Source: Burkholderiales bacterium (GTDB taxonomy: Bacteria > Pseudomonadota > Gammaproteobacteria > Burkholderiales > Eutrophovitaceae). Taken from it: a stretch of 64,000 bases of DNA. Below, piece by piece: positions 37,631 through 46,749 of this stretch. The stretch is taken from NCBI GenBank assembly GCA_028379895.1, contig JAOEKQ010000003.1, forward strand, positions 1-64,000. The letters run 5' to 3'. Position numbers and translations under genes: made by a program. Below the pieces are notes generated by a model. That model was not told the origin of the DNA, searched no databases, and worked only from the letters and a program-made list of their open reading frames with translations. The stretch's first letter is position 1, and each line of letters starts with the position of its first letter.

Positions 37631-39040
37631 TTATTCTTTGGTCGATGCGAATGCTTCTAGTGCAAGCGACCTGGAGCTCGAAAGGTCAATGATCGGTTTA
37701 GGATAAGTCACGCCTAGCTCTACCTTGGCTTTATTTAAGACGTCCTTTGGTGCTTCCCAAGGGTTGCATAAGTATTTGTCGGGGAGGTTACTTATTTCTG
37801 GAATATATTGACGAATGAAACTGCCTGCGCCATCAAATTTTTGACCTTGAGTGACCGGGTTAAAAATCCTGAAATAAGGCGCTGCGTCGGCACCGCATCC
37901 AGCAACCCATTGCCAACCAGCACTGTTATTGGCTAAGTCAGCATCAAATAAACAATCCCAAAACCAACGCTCACCGTGTCGCCAGTCGAGTAACAAGTTT
38001 TTTACAAGGAATGAGCCGACGACCATCCTGACTCTGTTATGCATGGTTCCTGTTGCACGTAATTGACGCATCCCCGCATCCACAAATGGGACTCCCGTTA
38101 AACCACTTTGCCACGCTTCGAGAAGTTTGTGGTCGGTATTCCAAGGAAAGTTATCGAATTTTTTTTGCAGATTCTTGTTAGGTAAGTCCGGATTGTGGAA
38201 CAGTAAGTTGTACGAAAACTCCCTCCAACCCAACTCACTACAGAAGTGGTCTACGTTTGCATCTGTAGGTAGCTCTCTCGCCTGATACCAAGCTTGGTTC
38301 GGAGATAGTTCTCCGTAATGCAAGTGTGGAGAGATATAAGACACATAGGGTTTAGACGGAAAATTTCGACCCTCCTTGTAACGACCGATTCCATTACTGA
38401 TGAAGTTCTTGAGACGTTTGTGAGCCCCTTTTTCTCCTATTTCCCAATGAGTTAGAAGATCTTTGTGCCATGGTATTGTAGGAAGGAGACCAAGCGCGTC
38501 TGCCGCATTGTGTTCTCGATGTTCGATATATTGAATATTCATTGGTTCTGGTGTTGGTTTCCTAGGTTCGGTCGAGTTTAGGCAACCTTTACGATAAAAC
38601 GGGGTGAATACACGGTAAGGAGTTCCATCGGCTTTATTGATGTCCCGCGGTTCCCAAAGCAGTGATCCGTTGTGAGATTCAACATTCAGTCCTAATTCGG
38701 TTAAGCTTTTCTTTAAGATTGTGTCTCGGGCTATGGCCCAAGGCTCGTATTGTCGATTCCAGGTGACATGGGATATCTTATATCGAGCCGCCAATTTAGG
38801 AATCAGCTCTATTGGGTCGCCTTTGAGGAAAGCGAGGTGACCGTTTAAACTTTCATTAAGGCTTTCTAGGGAGTGATGAAGCCAGACGCGACTGGCGGAT
38901 CCGATCTGGGCTTCTTTAGGATTAACGTCATCGTAAATATATATTGGCAGTACATTACCGTTCCGGACCGCCTTTAGAAGCGCTGGATTGTCAGACAAGC
39001 GTAAATCGTTTCTAAACCAGACAATTGTTTTGTTTGTCAT
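37631..39040 (-). CDS. phr: Deoxyribodipyrimidine photolyase
   Basis: The 469-residue flavoprotein splits UV-induced pyrimidine dimers with blue light. It has the N-terminal Rossmann antenna domain (TIVWFRNDLRLSDNPALLKA) and a C-terminal FAD domain with TGVPFVDAGMRQLRATG, MHNRVRM and the class I signature segment NNSAGWQWVAGCGADAAPYF. The length matches E. coli PhrB. It is transcribed away from the rfb genes. Confidence 0.93.
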   Translation of the reverse strand: MTNKTIVWFRNDLRLSDNPALLKAVRNGNVLPIYIYDDVNPKEAQIGSASRVWLHHSLESLNESLNGHLAFLKGDPIELIPKLAARYKISHVTWNRQYEPWAIARDTILKKSLTELGLNVESHNGSLLWEPRDINKADGTPYRVFTPFYRKGCLNSTEPRKPTPEPMNIQYIEHREHNAADALGLLPTIPWHKDLLTHWEIGEKGAHKRLKNFISNGIGRYKEGRNFPSKPYVSYISPHLHYGELSPNQAWYQARELPTDANVDHFCSELGWREFSYNLLFHNPDLPNKNLQKKFDNFPWNTDHKLLEAWQSGLTGVPFVDAGMRQLRATGTMHNRVRMVVGSFLVKNLLLDWRHGERWFWDCLFDADLANNSAGWQWVAGCGADAAPYFRIFNPVTQGQKFDGAGSFIRQYIPEISNLPDKYLCNPWEAPKDVLNKAKVELGVTYPKPIIDLSSSRSLALEAFASTKE

Positions 39041-39205
39041 GGTTGCAAATTGTGCTGCGTTCGAAATGTCATAAGGGCATGATCCTTTATAATTGACATA
39101 TTAAATAATGGAAGCATTTTGGTAAGTGCTTTGCGATACAACATATAGGTGCGTTTGGGTGTTCTACGGCGCTGTGACCTTATTTATTAAATAAAATTCA
39201 AATAT

Positions 39206-40264
39206 ATGACGATATTGGTAACAGGTGGTTCCGGTTTTATCGGCTCAAATTTCATACGTAATGTATTGCAGCTGGATGGCGTAAGTATAGTTAATATCGA
39301 TAAATTGACATACGCGGGAAATGCAGAAAATCTCTCAGATGTTGAAGGTTCACGATATTACACGTTCGTCAAAGGAGATATTGGGGATCATGAGCTAATT
39401 AATGAGTTGCTAACTAAGCACCAGCCGAGGGCCATAATAAATTTTGCGGCGGAATCTCACGTTGACCGCTCTATTGTCTCTCCAGAGGATTTCATTGCTA
39501 CCAATGTTGTGGGTTTATTTCGCTTACTTAATGCGAGTAAAGATTACTGGAGTAAGCTGGATGAAACAGGGAAAGCTGCTTTTCGTTTTTTACAAGTGTC
39601 TACGGATGAGGTTTACGGATCTTTAGAAGCCGGAGACCCTGCGTTTTCAGAGACAAATCGTTTCGAACCTAATAGTCCATATAGTGCCAGTAAAGCCTCT
39701 GCAGATCATTTGGTTCGGGCTTATCACCAAACTTATGGTTTGCCCACGTTAACCACAAATTGTTCTAACAATTACGGGTCATTTCAATTTCCAGAAAAAC
39801 TAATTCCATTAATAATTTTGAATGCGCTGGATGGTAAAAATTTACCAGTTTACGGCGATGGGCAACAAACTAGAGATTGGCTTTACGTAACAGATCATTG
39901 TGACGCAATTGCGGATGTCCTTAACAGAGGAGTGGTTGGAGAGACTTACAACATTGGCGGTGAGTCTGAAATGACTAATCTGGATGTTGTTCGGAAGGTG
40001 TGTAGTGTACTCGATGAACTTAGGCCCTCAATAAGCGGTGAGTCTTACGAGCATTTAATTGAGTATGTTACTGATCGACCAGGGCACGATCGTCGTTACG
40101 CAGTGGATATCACTAAGGTTAAACAAGAACTGGGTTGGACCCCAAAACAGACCTTTGAGAGTGGTATTCGGAAAACGATTCAATGGTACCTGGACAACCA
40201 AGAGTGGGTCGATCGTGTGCGCAGTGGTGCATATAGAGAATGGATAATCAAACAATACGGATGA
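39206..40264 (+). CDS. rfbB: dTDP-glucose 4,6-dehydratase
   Basis: The 352-residue extended SDR enzyme performs the second step of dTDP-L-rhamnose synthesis. It has the NAD-binding ILVTGGSGFIGSNFIRN motif, the catalytic STDEVYGSL with Asp-Glu, YSASKASADHLVRAY with the YxxxK pair, and the NCSNNYGSFQFPEKLIPL segment. Its stop overlaps the rfbD start (ATGA), the first of three overlaps in this four-gene operon. Confidence 0.95.
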   Translation: MTILVTGGSGFIGSNFIRNVLQLDGVSIVNIDKLTYAGNAENLSDVEGSRYYTFVKGDIGDHELINELLTKHQPRAIINFAAESHVDRSIVSPEDFIATNVVGLFRLLNASKDYWSKLDETGKAAFRFLQVSTDEVYGSLEAGDPAFSETNRFEPNSPYSASKASADHLVRAYHQTYGLPTLTTNCSNNYGSFQFPEKLIPLIILNALDGKNLPVYGDGQQTRDWLYVTDHCDAIADVLNRGVVGETYNIGGESEMTNLDVVRKVCSVLDELRPSISGESYEHLIEYVTDRPGHDRRYAVDITKVKQELGWTPKQTFESGIRKTIQWYLDNQEWVDRVRSGAYREWIIKQYG

Positions 40265-41157
40265 AGACATTAATATTCGGTGGTTCGGGTCAGGTAGGTA
40301 CCGAATTAACAAAACTGTTTCAGTCCGACAAAAACGTTCATGTCGTAAATCGGCATGACGCGGACTTCACGAAGCCAGAAGTGATTGAGACATTGATAAA
40401 AGCAGTTGATCCTAAGTACATCATTAATGCTGCAGCGTTTACCTCTGTTGATAAGGCTGAAGTAGAAAAGTCTTTGGCGTTTCAAGTTAATGCTGAAGCC
40501 GTTAATGTGCTCGCTTCGTGTGCGGTAAGGCATGACGCAATGCTTGTGCATTACTCTACCGATTACGTATTTGATGGATTAGGAAATCGACCAAATCAAG
40601 AGATGGATCCAACTGATCCCGTCACGGTATACGGGCAATCTAAACTTAAGGGAGAGAGCTTTATCCAGATGTCTGGATGCCGCTATGTAATTTTACGGAC
40701 AAGTTGGGTGATATCTGCGACTGGTAAAAACTTTATTAAAACCATATTGAAGAATGCGCAAACTAAAGATCAACTAACCGTAGTCAGCGATCAGATTGGT
40801 GCTGCAACATCTGCTGGGCTTATTAGCCGCGTAACTGGGGATTTAATTCGGTTGGATAATCTCTCTGGTATAGATAGTGGAATCTATCATCTTTGCTCGT
40901 CTGGCGAGGCAAGTTGGTTTGATGTTGCTGTTTATGCAATAAGCTACGCCGCAAAGAAAGGCGTATCGATGAAATGTGATCCAGGTGATGTCATCCCTTG
41001 CAGAAGCGATGAATACCCCATGCAGGCCGAACGACCACTGAACTCTAGGCTCAATACAAATAAATTAGAACAGATGTTGACGTACCCGATGCCGCACTGG
41101 TCATCGTGTGTTGACGGTACAATTGACGAATTAATCATAAAAGATTTACTAAAATGA
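40261..41157 (+). CDS. rfbD: dTDP-4-dehydrorhamnose reductase
   Basis: The 298-residue reductase makes dTDP-L-rhamnose in the last step. It shows MKTLIFGGSGQVGTEL, NAAAFTSVDKAE, STDYVFDG and VYGQSKLKGE with the Tyr/Lys pair. The ATG at 40261 overlaps the rfbB stop and begins at the nucleotide-binding strand. An in-frame ATG at 40240 lies inside rfbB. It overlaps rfbA by 4 bp. Confidence 0.94.
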   Translation: MKTLIFGGSGQVGTELTKLFQSDKNVHVVNRHDADFTKPEVIETLIKAVDPKYIINAAAFTSVDKAEVEKSLAFQVNAEAVNVLASCAVRHDAMLVHYSTDYVFDGLGNRPNQEMDPTDPVTVYGQSKLKGESFIQMSGCRYVILRTSWVISATGKNFIKTILKNAQTKDQLTVVSDQIGAATSAGLISRVTGDLIRLDNLSGIDSGIYHLCSSGEASWFDVAVYAISYAAKKGVSMKCDPGDVIPCRSDEYPMQAERPLNSRLNTNKLEQMLTYPMPHWSSCVDGTIDELIIKDLLK

Positions 41158-42050
41158 AACACAGAAAAGGCATCATCCTCGCAGGTGGATCAGGTACTCG
41201 TCTGTACCCTATGACAAACGTCGTCTCTAAACAATTATTGCCGGTTTTTGATAAACCGATGATTTACTACCCACTATCCACGCTGATGCTTGCAGGGATT
41301 CGTGAAATATTAGTTATTTCAACGCCTGAGGACTTACCTCGTTTTGAAAGCTTACTGGGTTCGGGTGCGCAGTGGGGTGTTGAGATTCAGTATGCTGTGC
41401 AACCCTCACCAGACGGTATTGCCCAAGCACTCATTATTGGGGAAAAGTTTTTATCTGGCGCGCCTTGCGCGCTTATTTTAGGAGATAACATCTTTCATGG
41501 GGCAGGATTTGGTGTCAAACTCCAAGAAATCTCGATTGACTCAAGTAGGCACCTGACGTTATTTGCATGTCAGGTTCACGACCCTGAGCGCTACGGTGTG
41601 GCGGAGATAAGTCAAGAAGGCCGATTGCTCGGGATCGAAGAAAAGCCTAATCAGCCTAAATCCAGCTTTGCGGTAACAGGTCTATATTTTTACGATCAAG
41701 AGGCATCAAAACTCGCGAGTGAATTGACGCCATCAGTAAGGGGCGAGTTAGAAATCACAGCGCTAAACAATATGTATCTGTCTCGGTCAAGTGTGCACGT
41801 TGAGCGCTTAGATCGGGGGCATGTATGGTTCGATACAGGGACACCAGAGTCTCTGTCGGAGGCGGCGCAATATGTGCAGGCGATCGAGCATCGACAGGGT
41901 GTAAAGATTCACTGCCCTGAAGAAATATCGTTGCATAAGGGATGGGTTCAGCCTGACGAAGTTATTGAGTATGCAAGTCAATTTGAAAATAGTGTGTACG
42001 GTCGGTATCTCGTGAAGATGGTAGAGGATTTTAAGCGTGACATTGACTGA
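41154..42050 (+). CDS. rfbA: Glucose-1-phosphate thymidylyltransferase
   Basis: The 298-residue enzyme starts the pathway by making dTDP-glucose. The nucleotidyltransferase signature is KGIILAGGSGTRLYPMT, with VSKQLLPVFDKPMIYYPLS, LILGDNIFHG and GHVWFDTGTPESL. It overlaps rfbD and rfbC, so all four genes are translationally coupled. Confidence 0.95.
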   Translation: MKHRKGIILAGGSGTRLYPMTNVVSKQLLPVFDKPMIYYPLSTLMLAGIREILVISTPEDLPRFESLLGSGAQWGVEIQYAVQPSPDGIAQALIIGEKFLSGAPCALILGDNIFHGAGFGVKLQEISIDSSRHLTLFACQVHDPERYGVAEISQEGRLLGIEEKPNQPKSSFAVTGLYFYDQEASKLASELTPSVRGELEITALNNMYLSRSSVHVERLDRGHVWFDTGTPESLSEAAQYVQAIEHRQGVKIHCPEEISLHKGWVQPDEVIEYASQFENSVYGRYLVKMVEDFKRDID

Positions 42051-42588
42051 TACTGACCTACCTGGTGTGCAGCTGATTGAGCCTACTACGTTTGATGACG
42101 AACGTGGTTTTTTTTATGAGAGCTTTAACTTAGAAAGATTTCGCACTAAATCTGGACTGAGAACAGTTAACTTTGTGCAAGATAACCACTCGGTTTCAAA
42201 GTTAGGTGTGCTGCGTGGGATTCACTATCAAACTAACCCTATGGCGCAGGGTAAGCTGGTGAGAGTTGTTTCTGGAGAAGTATTTGACGTTGCCGTTGAT
42301 CTAAGGCGCGAGTCAAAATATTTTGGACGCTACGCTACAACAGTTTTGAGCTCAGAAAATAGAAAGCAGATCTGGATTCCTGAGGGGTTTGGCCATGGCT
42401 TTTTAGCTTTGTCTGATCGCGTTGAGATGCTCTATAAAACGACGAACTATTACTCGAGTGCGCATGAGGTCTGTATCAGATGGGATGATTCAGATTTGGG
42501 TATCGAATGGCCCGAAATTGCGCATCCTATTATGCTCTCCGATAAAGATGGACAGGGTTTATGTCTGGGTGAGGCTGAGCTTTTTTGA
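42037..42588 (+). CDS. rfbC: dTDP-4-dehydrorhamnose 3,5-epimerase
   Basis: The 183-residue cupin epimerase completes the dTDP-L-rhamnose set. Motifs are DERGFFYESFN, FVQDNHSVSKLGVLRGIHYQ with the catalytic His, and WIPEGFGHGF. The start is GTG at 42037, 14 bp inside rfbA. No glycosyltransferase or O-antigen gene is adjacent, so the rhamnose must be used by products encoded elsewhere. Confidence 0.94.
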   Translation: MTLTDTDLPGVQLIEPTTFDDERGFFYESFNLERFRTKSGLRTVNFVQDNHSVSKLGVLRGIHYQTNPMAQGKLVRVVSGEVFDVAVDLRRESKYFGRYATTVLSSENRKQIWIPEGFGHGFLALSDRVEMLYKTTNYYSSAHEVCIRWDDSDLGIEWPEIAHPIMLSDKDGQGLCLGEAELF

Positions 42589-42617
42589 AGTTTTAGCGTG
42601 GGCTGTGTAGGGACGAT

Positions 42618-43367
42618 TTATGGGAGTATTTCGGTCCCATCCCAAGCAAAACAACCTCCTGATTGAGCTGGCGTTAGCGCCTGGAATACGTCAATTAACT
42701 GTGATGCAGCAACTTCCGGTGTGAAGCAATTTTTGGTGGTGTGCTTAATAAATCGTTCTGAAAACTTCGTTTTAACCGTTCCCGGATGTAAACCTACAAC
42801 AACGCTTTGTTTGTTCTTTCTCTTCAATTCTAGAGAAGCCGTTTTAATAAACATATTGAGCGCTGATTTCGCCATTCGGTAAGCATACCAACCTCCTAAT
42901 CGGTTATCAGAAATACTGCCGATTCGTGCAGATAAAGCCCCAAATCTTGGTGCATGAGCTGAGGCCAACAGCCTGAAAAAATGTTTGAAGATAAGCGCTG
43001 GAATAACGGCATTTATTCTTAGATTCTCAAGGAGCTCCTCCTGGTCGATTTGTTGCACACTTTTCTCAGGTTTATCGAGTATTGCCGTTAGCACACCTGT
43101 GGTGATTAGCAATTCATCGACGTGAGCATGATGTTGTTCATAAATCTTGGATAGCTGAGCGAGTGCAGTGTCTGAACCATAATCGCAAATATGAAGAGTG
43201 ACGTTCGACAAATCCGCGGTTGCATCTTGAGGACGACGAGATACACCAGTAATTTGAGCCGACGGATAGCTCATTGATAAATACTTAAGAATTGCAGCCC
43301 CGATAGTACCGGTTGCGCCAAACACCAGAATATTTTTTATTTTCTCTTCAGCATTTTTTTCACTCAT
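42618..43367 (-). CDS. Short-chain dehydrogenase/reductase
   Basis: The 249-residue SDR protein has ILVFGATGTIGAAIL as the cofactor-binding motif, the catalytic YAYRMAKSALNMFIKTASLE with YxxxK, and HPGTVKTKFS near the C-terminus. The Ser of the triad lies in LSARIGSISDN. The pattern resembles the C-factor (CsgA) branch of SDRs. The substrate is unknown. It converges on rfbC with a 29-bp gap. Confidence 0.85.
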   Translation of the reverse strand: MSEKNAEEKIKNILVFGATGTIGAAILKYLSMSYPSAQITGVSRRPQDATADLSNVTLHICDYGSDTALAQLSKIYEQHHAHVDELLITTGVLTAILDKPEKSVQQIDQEELLENLRINAVIPALIFKHFFRLLASAHAPRFGALSARIGSISDNRLGGWYAYRMAKSALNMFIKTASLELKRKNKQSVVVGLHPGTVKTKFSERFIKHTTKNCFTPEVAASQLIDVFQALTPAQSGGCFAWDGTEILP

Positions 43368-43989
43368 GTAGCCTCCGGCATCTTTCTATTAATTACAGAA
43401 CTTTAATTCTTAATAGACTTATTTGTTTAGCTTTGATTCACTGAAAGCTCAGTGCTTTCCTATTTCATTTGGCCTAAAGCCGTATTTTTACAGATTTCCT
43501 GTTCAAATCGATTTTGCCCATATTGTAAATTTGCTCGTTAAATCAGAACGTTTTGACGGTTAAATTATCGTGTAGACCTATTTATCAATGGTACATTTTC
43601 TACTTCGGTATGTGGATATGAAGTCCAAATAATGAATCGAAGGCCAATTAATATTTTGCGTTCAGAATTCCTAGGGGTATTAAACTTGAAGAATGGCAAT
43701 ATAGTAGCTATTCGGAGCTAACTTGCGGAGAGAAAAAAGGCATTAAAAATATGGTTTAGGACTGTATTCCCACAACAAACTATTTTGTTTATGTCTATAA
43801 TTAGATCAGTATGTTTTTTATACTGAGAAATCAAACTTGTTTGTTAAGTAGGCCCTAATAAAGATCGGTGGCTAGCGGTTTTCGACGAACGACAACTTAA
43901 ACTTGTCATTTCCTGTATTGTTGATCGATAATTTTTTTAATGTTCTGATGCGATTAAGAAATAATTAAGTAATTGCGCATCTGTGAAAT
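43368..43989. other. Intergenic region, 622 bp, divergent
   Basis: This very AT-rich stretch lies between the SDR gene (minus) and the FecR-domain gene (plus). I find no coding frame with a ribosome binding site. It contains a hairpin GAAAGC/GCTTTC near 43443-43459 and a second hairpin, TCAGTAT/ATACTGA at 43806-43826 with a T-rich seven-base loop. Both could be chance in AT-rich DNA or part of an untranslated leader or small RNA. Confidence 0.4.
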
Positions 43990-46329
43990 ATGAAGCTGTC
44001 ATCACTAAACATCAGATCCACTCTCAGCCGTATTTTCTTGATTCTTTGTGTTTCGTTGATGACGAACGCTTCGCATGCTGCGGATGCGATTGGTGTGTTG
44101 TCGGTTGTGATTGGTTCGGTCTCGATTGAGCGGGAGGACGAGGTGCTTGAGGCGCAGTCCAAGGCTCAAGTTTTTGAGAATGACTTGATCATCACGGGGG
44201 GTAAGAGCCGAGCACAAGTTTTGTTACTTGATCAAACGGCGATCAATATCAGTCAAAATGCGGAGCTGACCCTCGATAAGTTCGTTTATGGTGGGGATGA
44301 CGACTCCGTTTCGCTCAAGGTGAGCAAAGGCACTTTTAGATTTATATCCGGAAAGGTTGCTGATAAAACACCCGAAAAAGTAAACGTTGAGACGCCGGTT
44401 GCAACGATTGGTGTTCGAGGTACTGAGTTCATCGGGCAGATTGATGCGACAGAATCGGTCATTGCTTTGTTTAATGGAAAGATTGAGGTAGCAAATGATA
44501 GCTACACTCAATTGGTTGGTGTGCCTGGCTTTGGTGTCACGATTGATTCGGTGGGGTTGATCAGTGTGCCGGTCAAATTACCGATTGAGCAGCTTGATGC
44601 GCTTGTGGACGCTGTATCGACGCGCAAGGAAGTCCTTGATAACGAGACGGCGGATGCTCCTGATGCTCGGAAGGAGGAAGAAGGTAGTGACGACGACGAA
44701 GACGCAAAAGAGGATGACGAAGAGGGTGATAGCGAAGAAGAGGATGAAGAAGAGGGTGATAGCGAAGAAGAAGGTGATAGCGAAGAAGAAGGTGATAGCG
44801 AAGAAGAGGGTGATAGCGAAGAAGAAGGTGATAGTGAAGAAGAAGGTGATAGTGGCGATGATGAAGGTGATGGTGGCGATGATGAAGGCGGCGAAGAGAG
44901 TGGCGATGATGAAGGCGGCGACGAGAGTGGCGATGATGAAGGCGGCGGTGATGAAGGCGGCGGTGATGAGACCGGTGGCGAGAGTGGCGATGATGAAGGT
45001 GGTGGTGAGGAGACCAGTGGTAACGATGGTGATAGCGACGAGAGCGGTGGTGACTCAGGCGGTGGTGACTCAGGCGGTGGTGACTCAGGCGGTGATGACT
45101 CAGGCGGTGGAGCGCCTCCGGCGGCGGCTGTAGGAGATTCAGACGGGTCAGGCGGTGACAGTAGCGGAGGTGATCTATTTTCAGCGGGTCCTAGTGGAGA
45201 TGGACCTGCGGCGGCAGCACCGGTTGATACCCCCTCAGTGGGTGGGTCAGATATGGGGGCTATTAGCGCACCTGCGGCACCGGTGATATTTGTACCAGTT
45301 TTTGTTCCGGTTGAGGTTCCCACTGATGTCATTCAAAGTGTTGTTCAGGAAGACGCTGCCGAGGCTGCAGTGCAGGAGGCTACAGCGCTCACTATTACAA
45401 GTGCACAATCTGTCTCAGTTGGCGAAAATACGGTGACAGCGTTTCATACCGTTATTACTGGCGGTATCTCAGGTGGTGGGACCTCATTTTCACTTCCGTC
45501 GGGTGAATCTAACAACGATCTGTTTACTATCAATGCATCGACCGGTGAGTTGACTTTTGTGACGCCACCAGACTTCGAGACTGCTACTGATTTTAATGTG
45601 CGTGTTATTGCTACCAACGGTGCGGCATCCGCGAGTCAAGGTTTGGCGATTTCAGTCACTGATTTAAGCCCACAAACACTCAGTAATTTTGTATCTAGCG
45701 CCAATCAAACCTCAAATAACCCAGTTTCTTCGACGAGGTTGGCTGCATTAAGTCGATATTCCGATTGGAACGACATCACCCAATTCGTTCCCGGTGTTGA
45801 TATCGGTGAGACTGCATTTGGTCAGGATGGAACGTATACCTACACAGCAGGGTTTGTCCACAACGCATTCAGAAATGACAGTAATATTCCTCACATAAAC
45901 TCCAACAGTACAGAATTTATTTATCGCTTAAGAGACAAGACCGTTGACGTATCGATCAGCGGACAAATCGATCATAACAGTTTGGGTGCTCAACAGGGCG
46001 GGACTCCGACCCCAGCCGTATTCAATATTCAGGTGAAAAATGAGCCAATAGCTCAATTCGTAGACAGTTTCAACGTTGGAAATATGAAATGGACGACTGA
46101 CACGTCCGTATTTACGAGCGCTATCGCCTTGGATGCTGATGACGTGTTTACGATCTCTAGCTCGGCATCGGAAGATGTAACTCAAATGGAATTTCAACTT
46201 AGCGTGGATGTCTTTCAGGATTCGCAGACAGATACCTCTGTGGTGCTCACGACAGACTTCGCAAATGGTCGGAATGGAGAGAGTTCGTCTTTGGCGCAAG
46301 AAATGGGTGCGCCAACCATAACCGATTAG
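43990..46329 (+). CDS. FecR-domain protein with acidic repeats and a cadherin-like domain
   Basis: The 779-residue exported protein has a signal peptide (cleavage near ASHAA) and a FecR-type domain (about residues 35-170, with TFRFISGKVADKTPEKVNVE and TPVATIGVRGTEF). A run of about 180 residues made almost only of Glu, Asp, Gly and Ser follows (220-400), then an Ala/Pro-rich linker. A cadherin-like repeat (about 470-555, LFTINASTGELTFVTPPDFE) and a beta-rich C-terminus complete it. This form of FecR has no sigma-factor partner. The acidic run and the cadherin fold suggest calcium binding at the cell surface (inference). No transmembrane segment or sorting signal is seen at the C-terminus. Confidence 0.8.
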   Translation: MKLSSLNIRSTLSRIFLILCVSLMTNASHAADAIGVLSVVIGSVSIEREDEVLEAQSKAQVFENDLIITGGKSRAQVLLLDQTAINISQNAELTLDKFVYGGDDDSVSLKVSKGTFRFISGKVADKTPEKVNVETPVATIGVRGTEFIGQIDATESVIALFNGKIEVANDSYTQLVGVPGFGVTIDSVGLISVPVKLPIEQLDALVDAVSTRKEVLDNETADAPDARKEEEGSDDDEDAKEDDEEGDSEEEDEEEGDSEEEGDSEEEGDSEEEGDSEEEGDSEEEGDSGDDEGDGGDDEGGEESGDDEGGDESGDDEGGGDEGGGDETGGESGDDEGGGEETSGNDGDSDESGGDSGGGDSGGGDSGGDDSGGGAPPAAAVGDSDGSGGDSSGGDLFSAGPSGDGPAAAAPVDTPSVGGSDMGAISAPAAPVIFVPVFVPVEVPTDVIQSVVQEDAAEAAVQEATALTITSAQSVSVGENTVTAFHTVITGGISGGGTSFSLPSGESNNDLFTINASTGELTFVTPPDFETATDFNVRVIATNGAASASQGLAISVTDLSPQTLSNFVSSANQTSNNPVSSTRLAALSRYSDWNDITQFVPGVDIGETAFGQDGTYTYTAGFVHNAFRNDSNIPHINSNSTEFIYRLRDKTVDVSISGQIDHNSLGAQQGGTPTPAVFNIQVKNEPIAQFVDSFNVGNMKWTTDTSVFTSAIALDADDVFTISSSASEDVTQMEFQLSVDVFQDSQTDTSVVLTTDFANGRNGESSSLAQEMGAPTITD
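44719..44853 (+). repeat. 18-bp in-frame tandem repeat (GDSEEE)
   Basis: At least five consecutive copies of GGTGATAGCGAAGAAGAA occur from 44755, preceded by degenerate copies. Each unit codes for six residues, so gain or loss by slippage changes length without a frameshift. Copy-to-copy differences are mainly silent third-position changes (GAA/GAG, AGC/AGT). Confidence 0.9.
45046..45105 (+). repeat. 15-bp in-frame tandem repeat (GGDSG)
   Basis: Four copies of GGTGGTGACTCAGGC lie in the Gly/Asp/Ser-rich part of the same gene. The fourth has GAT in place of the second GGT. Like the 18-bp array, the unit length keeps the frame. Confidence 0.9.
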
Positions 46330-46749
46330 TGTCTTGTAGATCGAATCACTGGCCAGGCGATTATTAGTTTGGCGTTCCTGTGGCCGCATAAAATAGATAT
46401 TTTTAGTCTGATTAATTCTTTTGGTTAGTTACTTGTCGAGCGCGGTTCACCAGTTAATTGTTAATTCATTTAGGTATATGGCCTTGATGTAAGTGCGTGG
46501 TGAGGTGAGAGTGCTACGGTAAAGAGAGTATTAATTAGTGAATAGATAGCCGACTTGACATAATATAGATTATACGCAATGTGGATTATATGTGGATTAA
46601 TACAAAAGACCGGTTATATCGGCTAAACTTTGTATTGTAAGAGGTTTAAGCGCACATCAAGTTATATGTACTACTAAATTTATATAATTTTATTGTTATA
46701 AATCAATTATTTTTACTGATTTTATAATCTATTTTATTAGGATGCCTAC
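46330..46749. other. Intergenic region, 420 bp
   Basis: This AT-rich region separates the FecR-domain gene from a small secreted-protein gene on the same strand. It holds a TTGACA at 46555-46560 without a -10 at proper spacing, and a pair of 10-bp direct repeats (annotated separately). The last 100 bases are almost pure A and T. I see no coding frame. Confidence 0.4.
46579..46599 (+). repeat. Paired ATGTGGATTA direct repeats, 11-bp period
   Basis: ATGTGGATTA occurs at 46579-46588 and again at 46590-46599. Spacing of one helical turn on the same face of DNA is typical of tandem regulator sites. It lies about 150 bp before the small cysteine-rich gene. No known regulator is recognised. Confidence 0.4.

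Noticed and set aside
44719-45105. Possible CRISPR array
   Set aside because: The units are 18 and 15 bp without spacers, code in frame, and have no cas genes nearby.
44564-45133. A 189-residue Lys/Arg-rich plus-strand frame in another phase of the same repeat
   Set aside because: It is a shadow of the in-frame repeats, with low-complexity sequence and no start signal.
44508-45332. A 274-residue minus-strand frame rich in Ser and Pro inside the FecR-domain gene
   Set aside because: It is the mirror of the repetitive GDSEEE and GGDSG DNA. It has no ribosome binding site or conserved domain, and the plus-strand frame is a full exported protein.
46555-46589. A sigma-70 promoter built on TTGACA at 46555
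   Set aside because: No -10 hexamer lies at 16-18 bp. The nearest candidates are 10 and 23 bp away.
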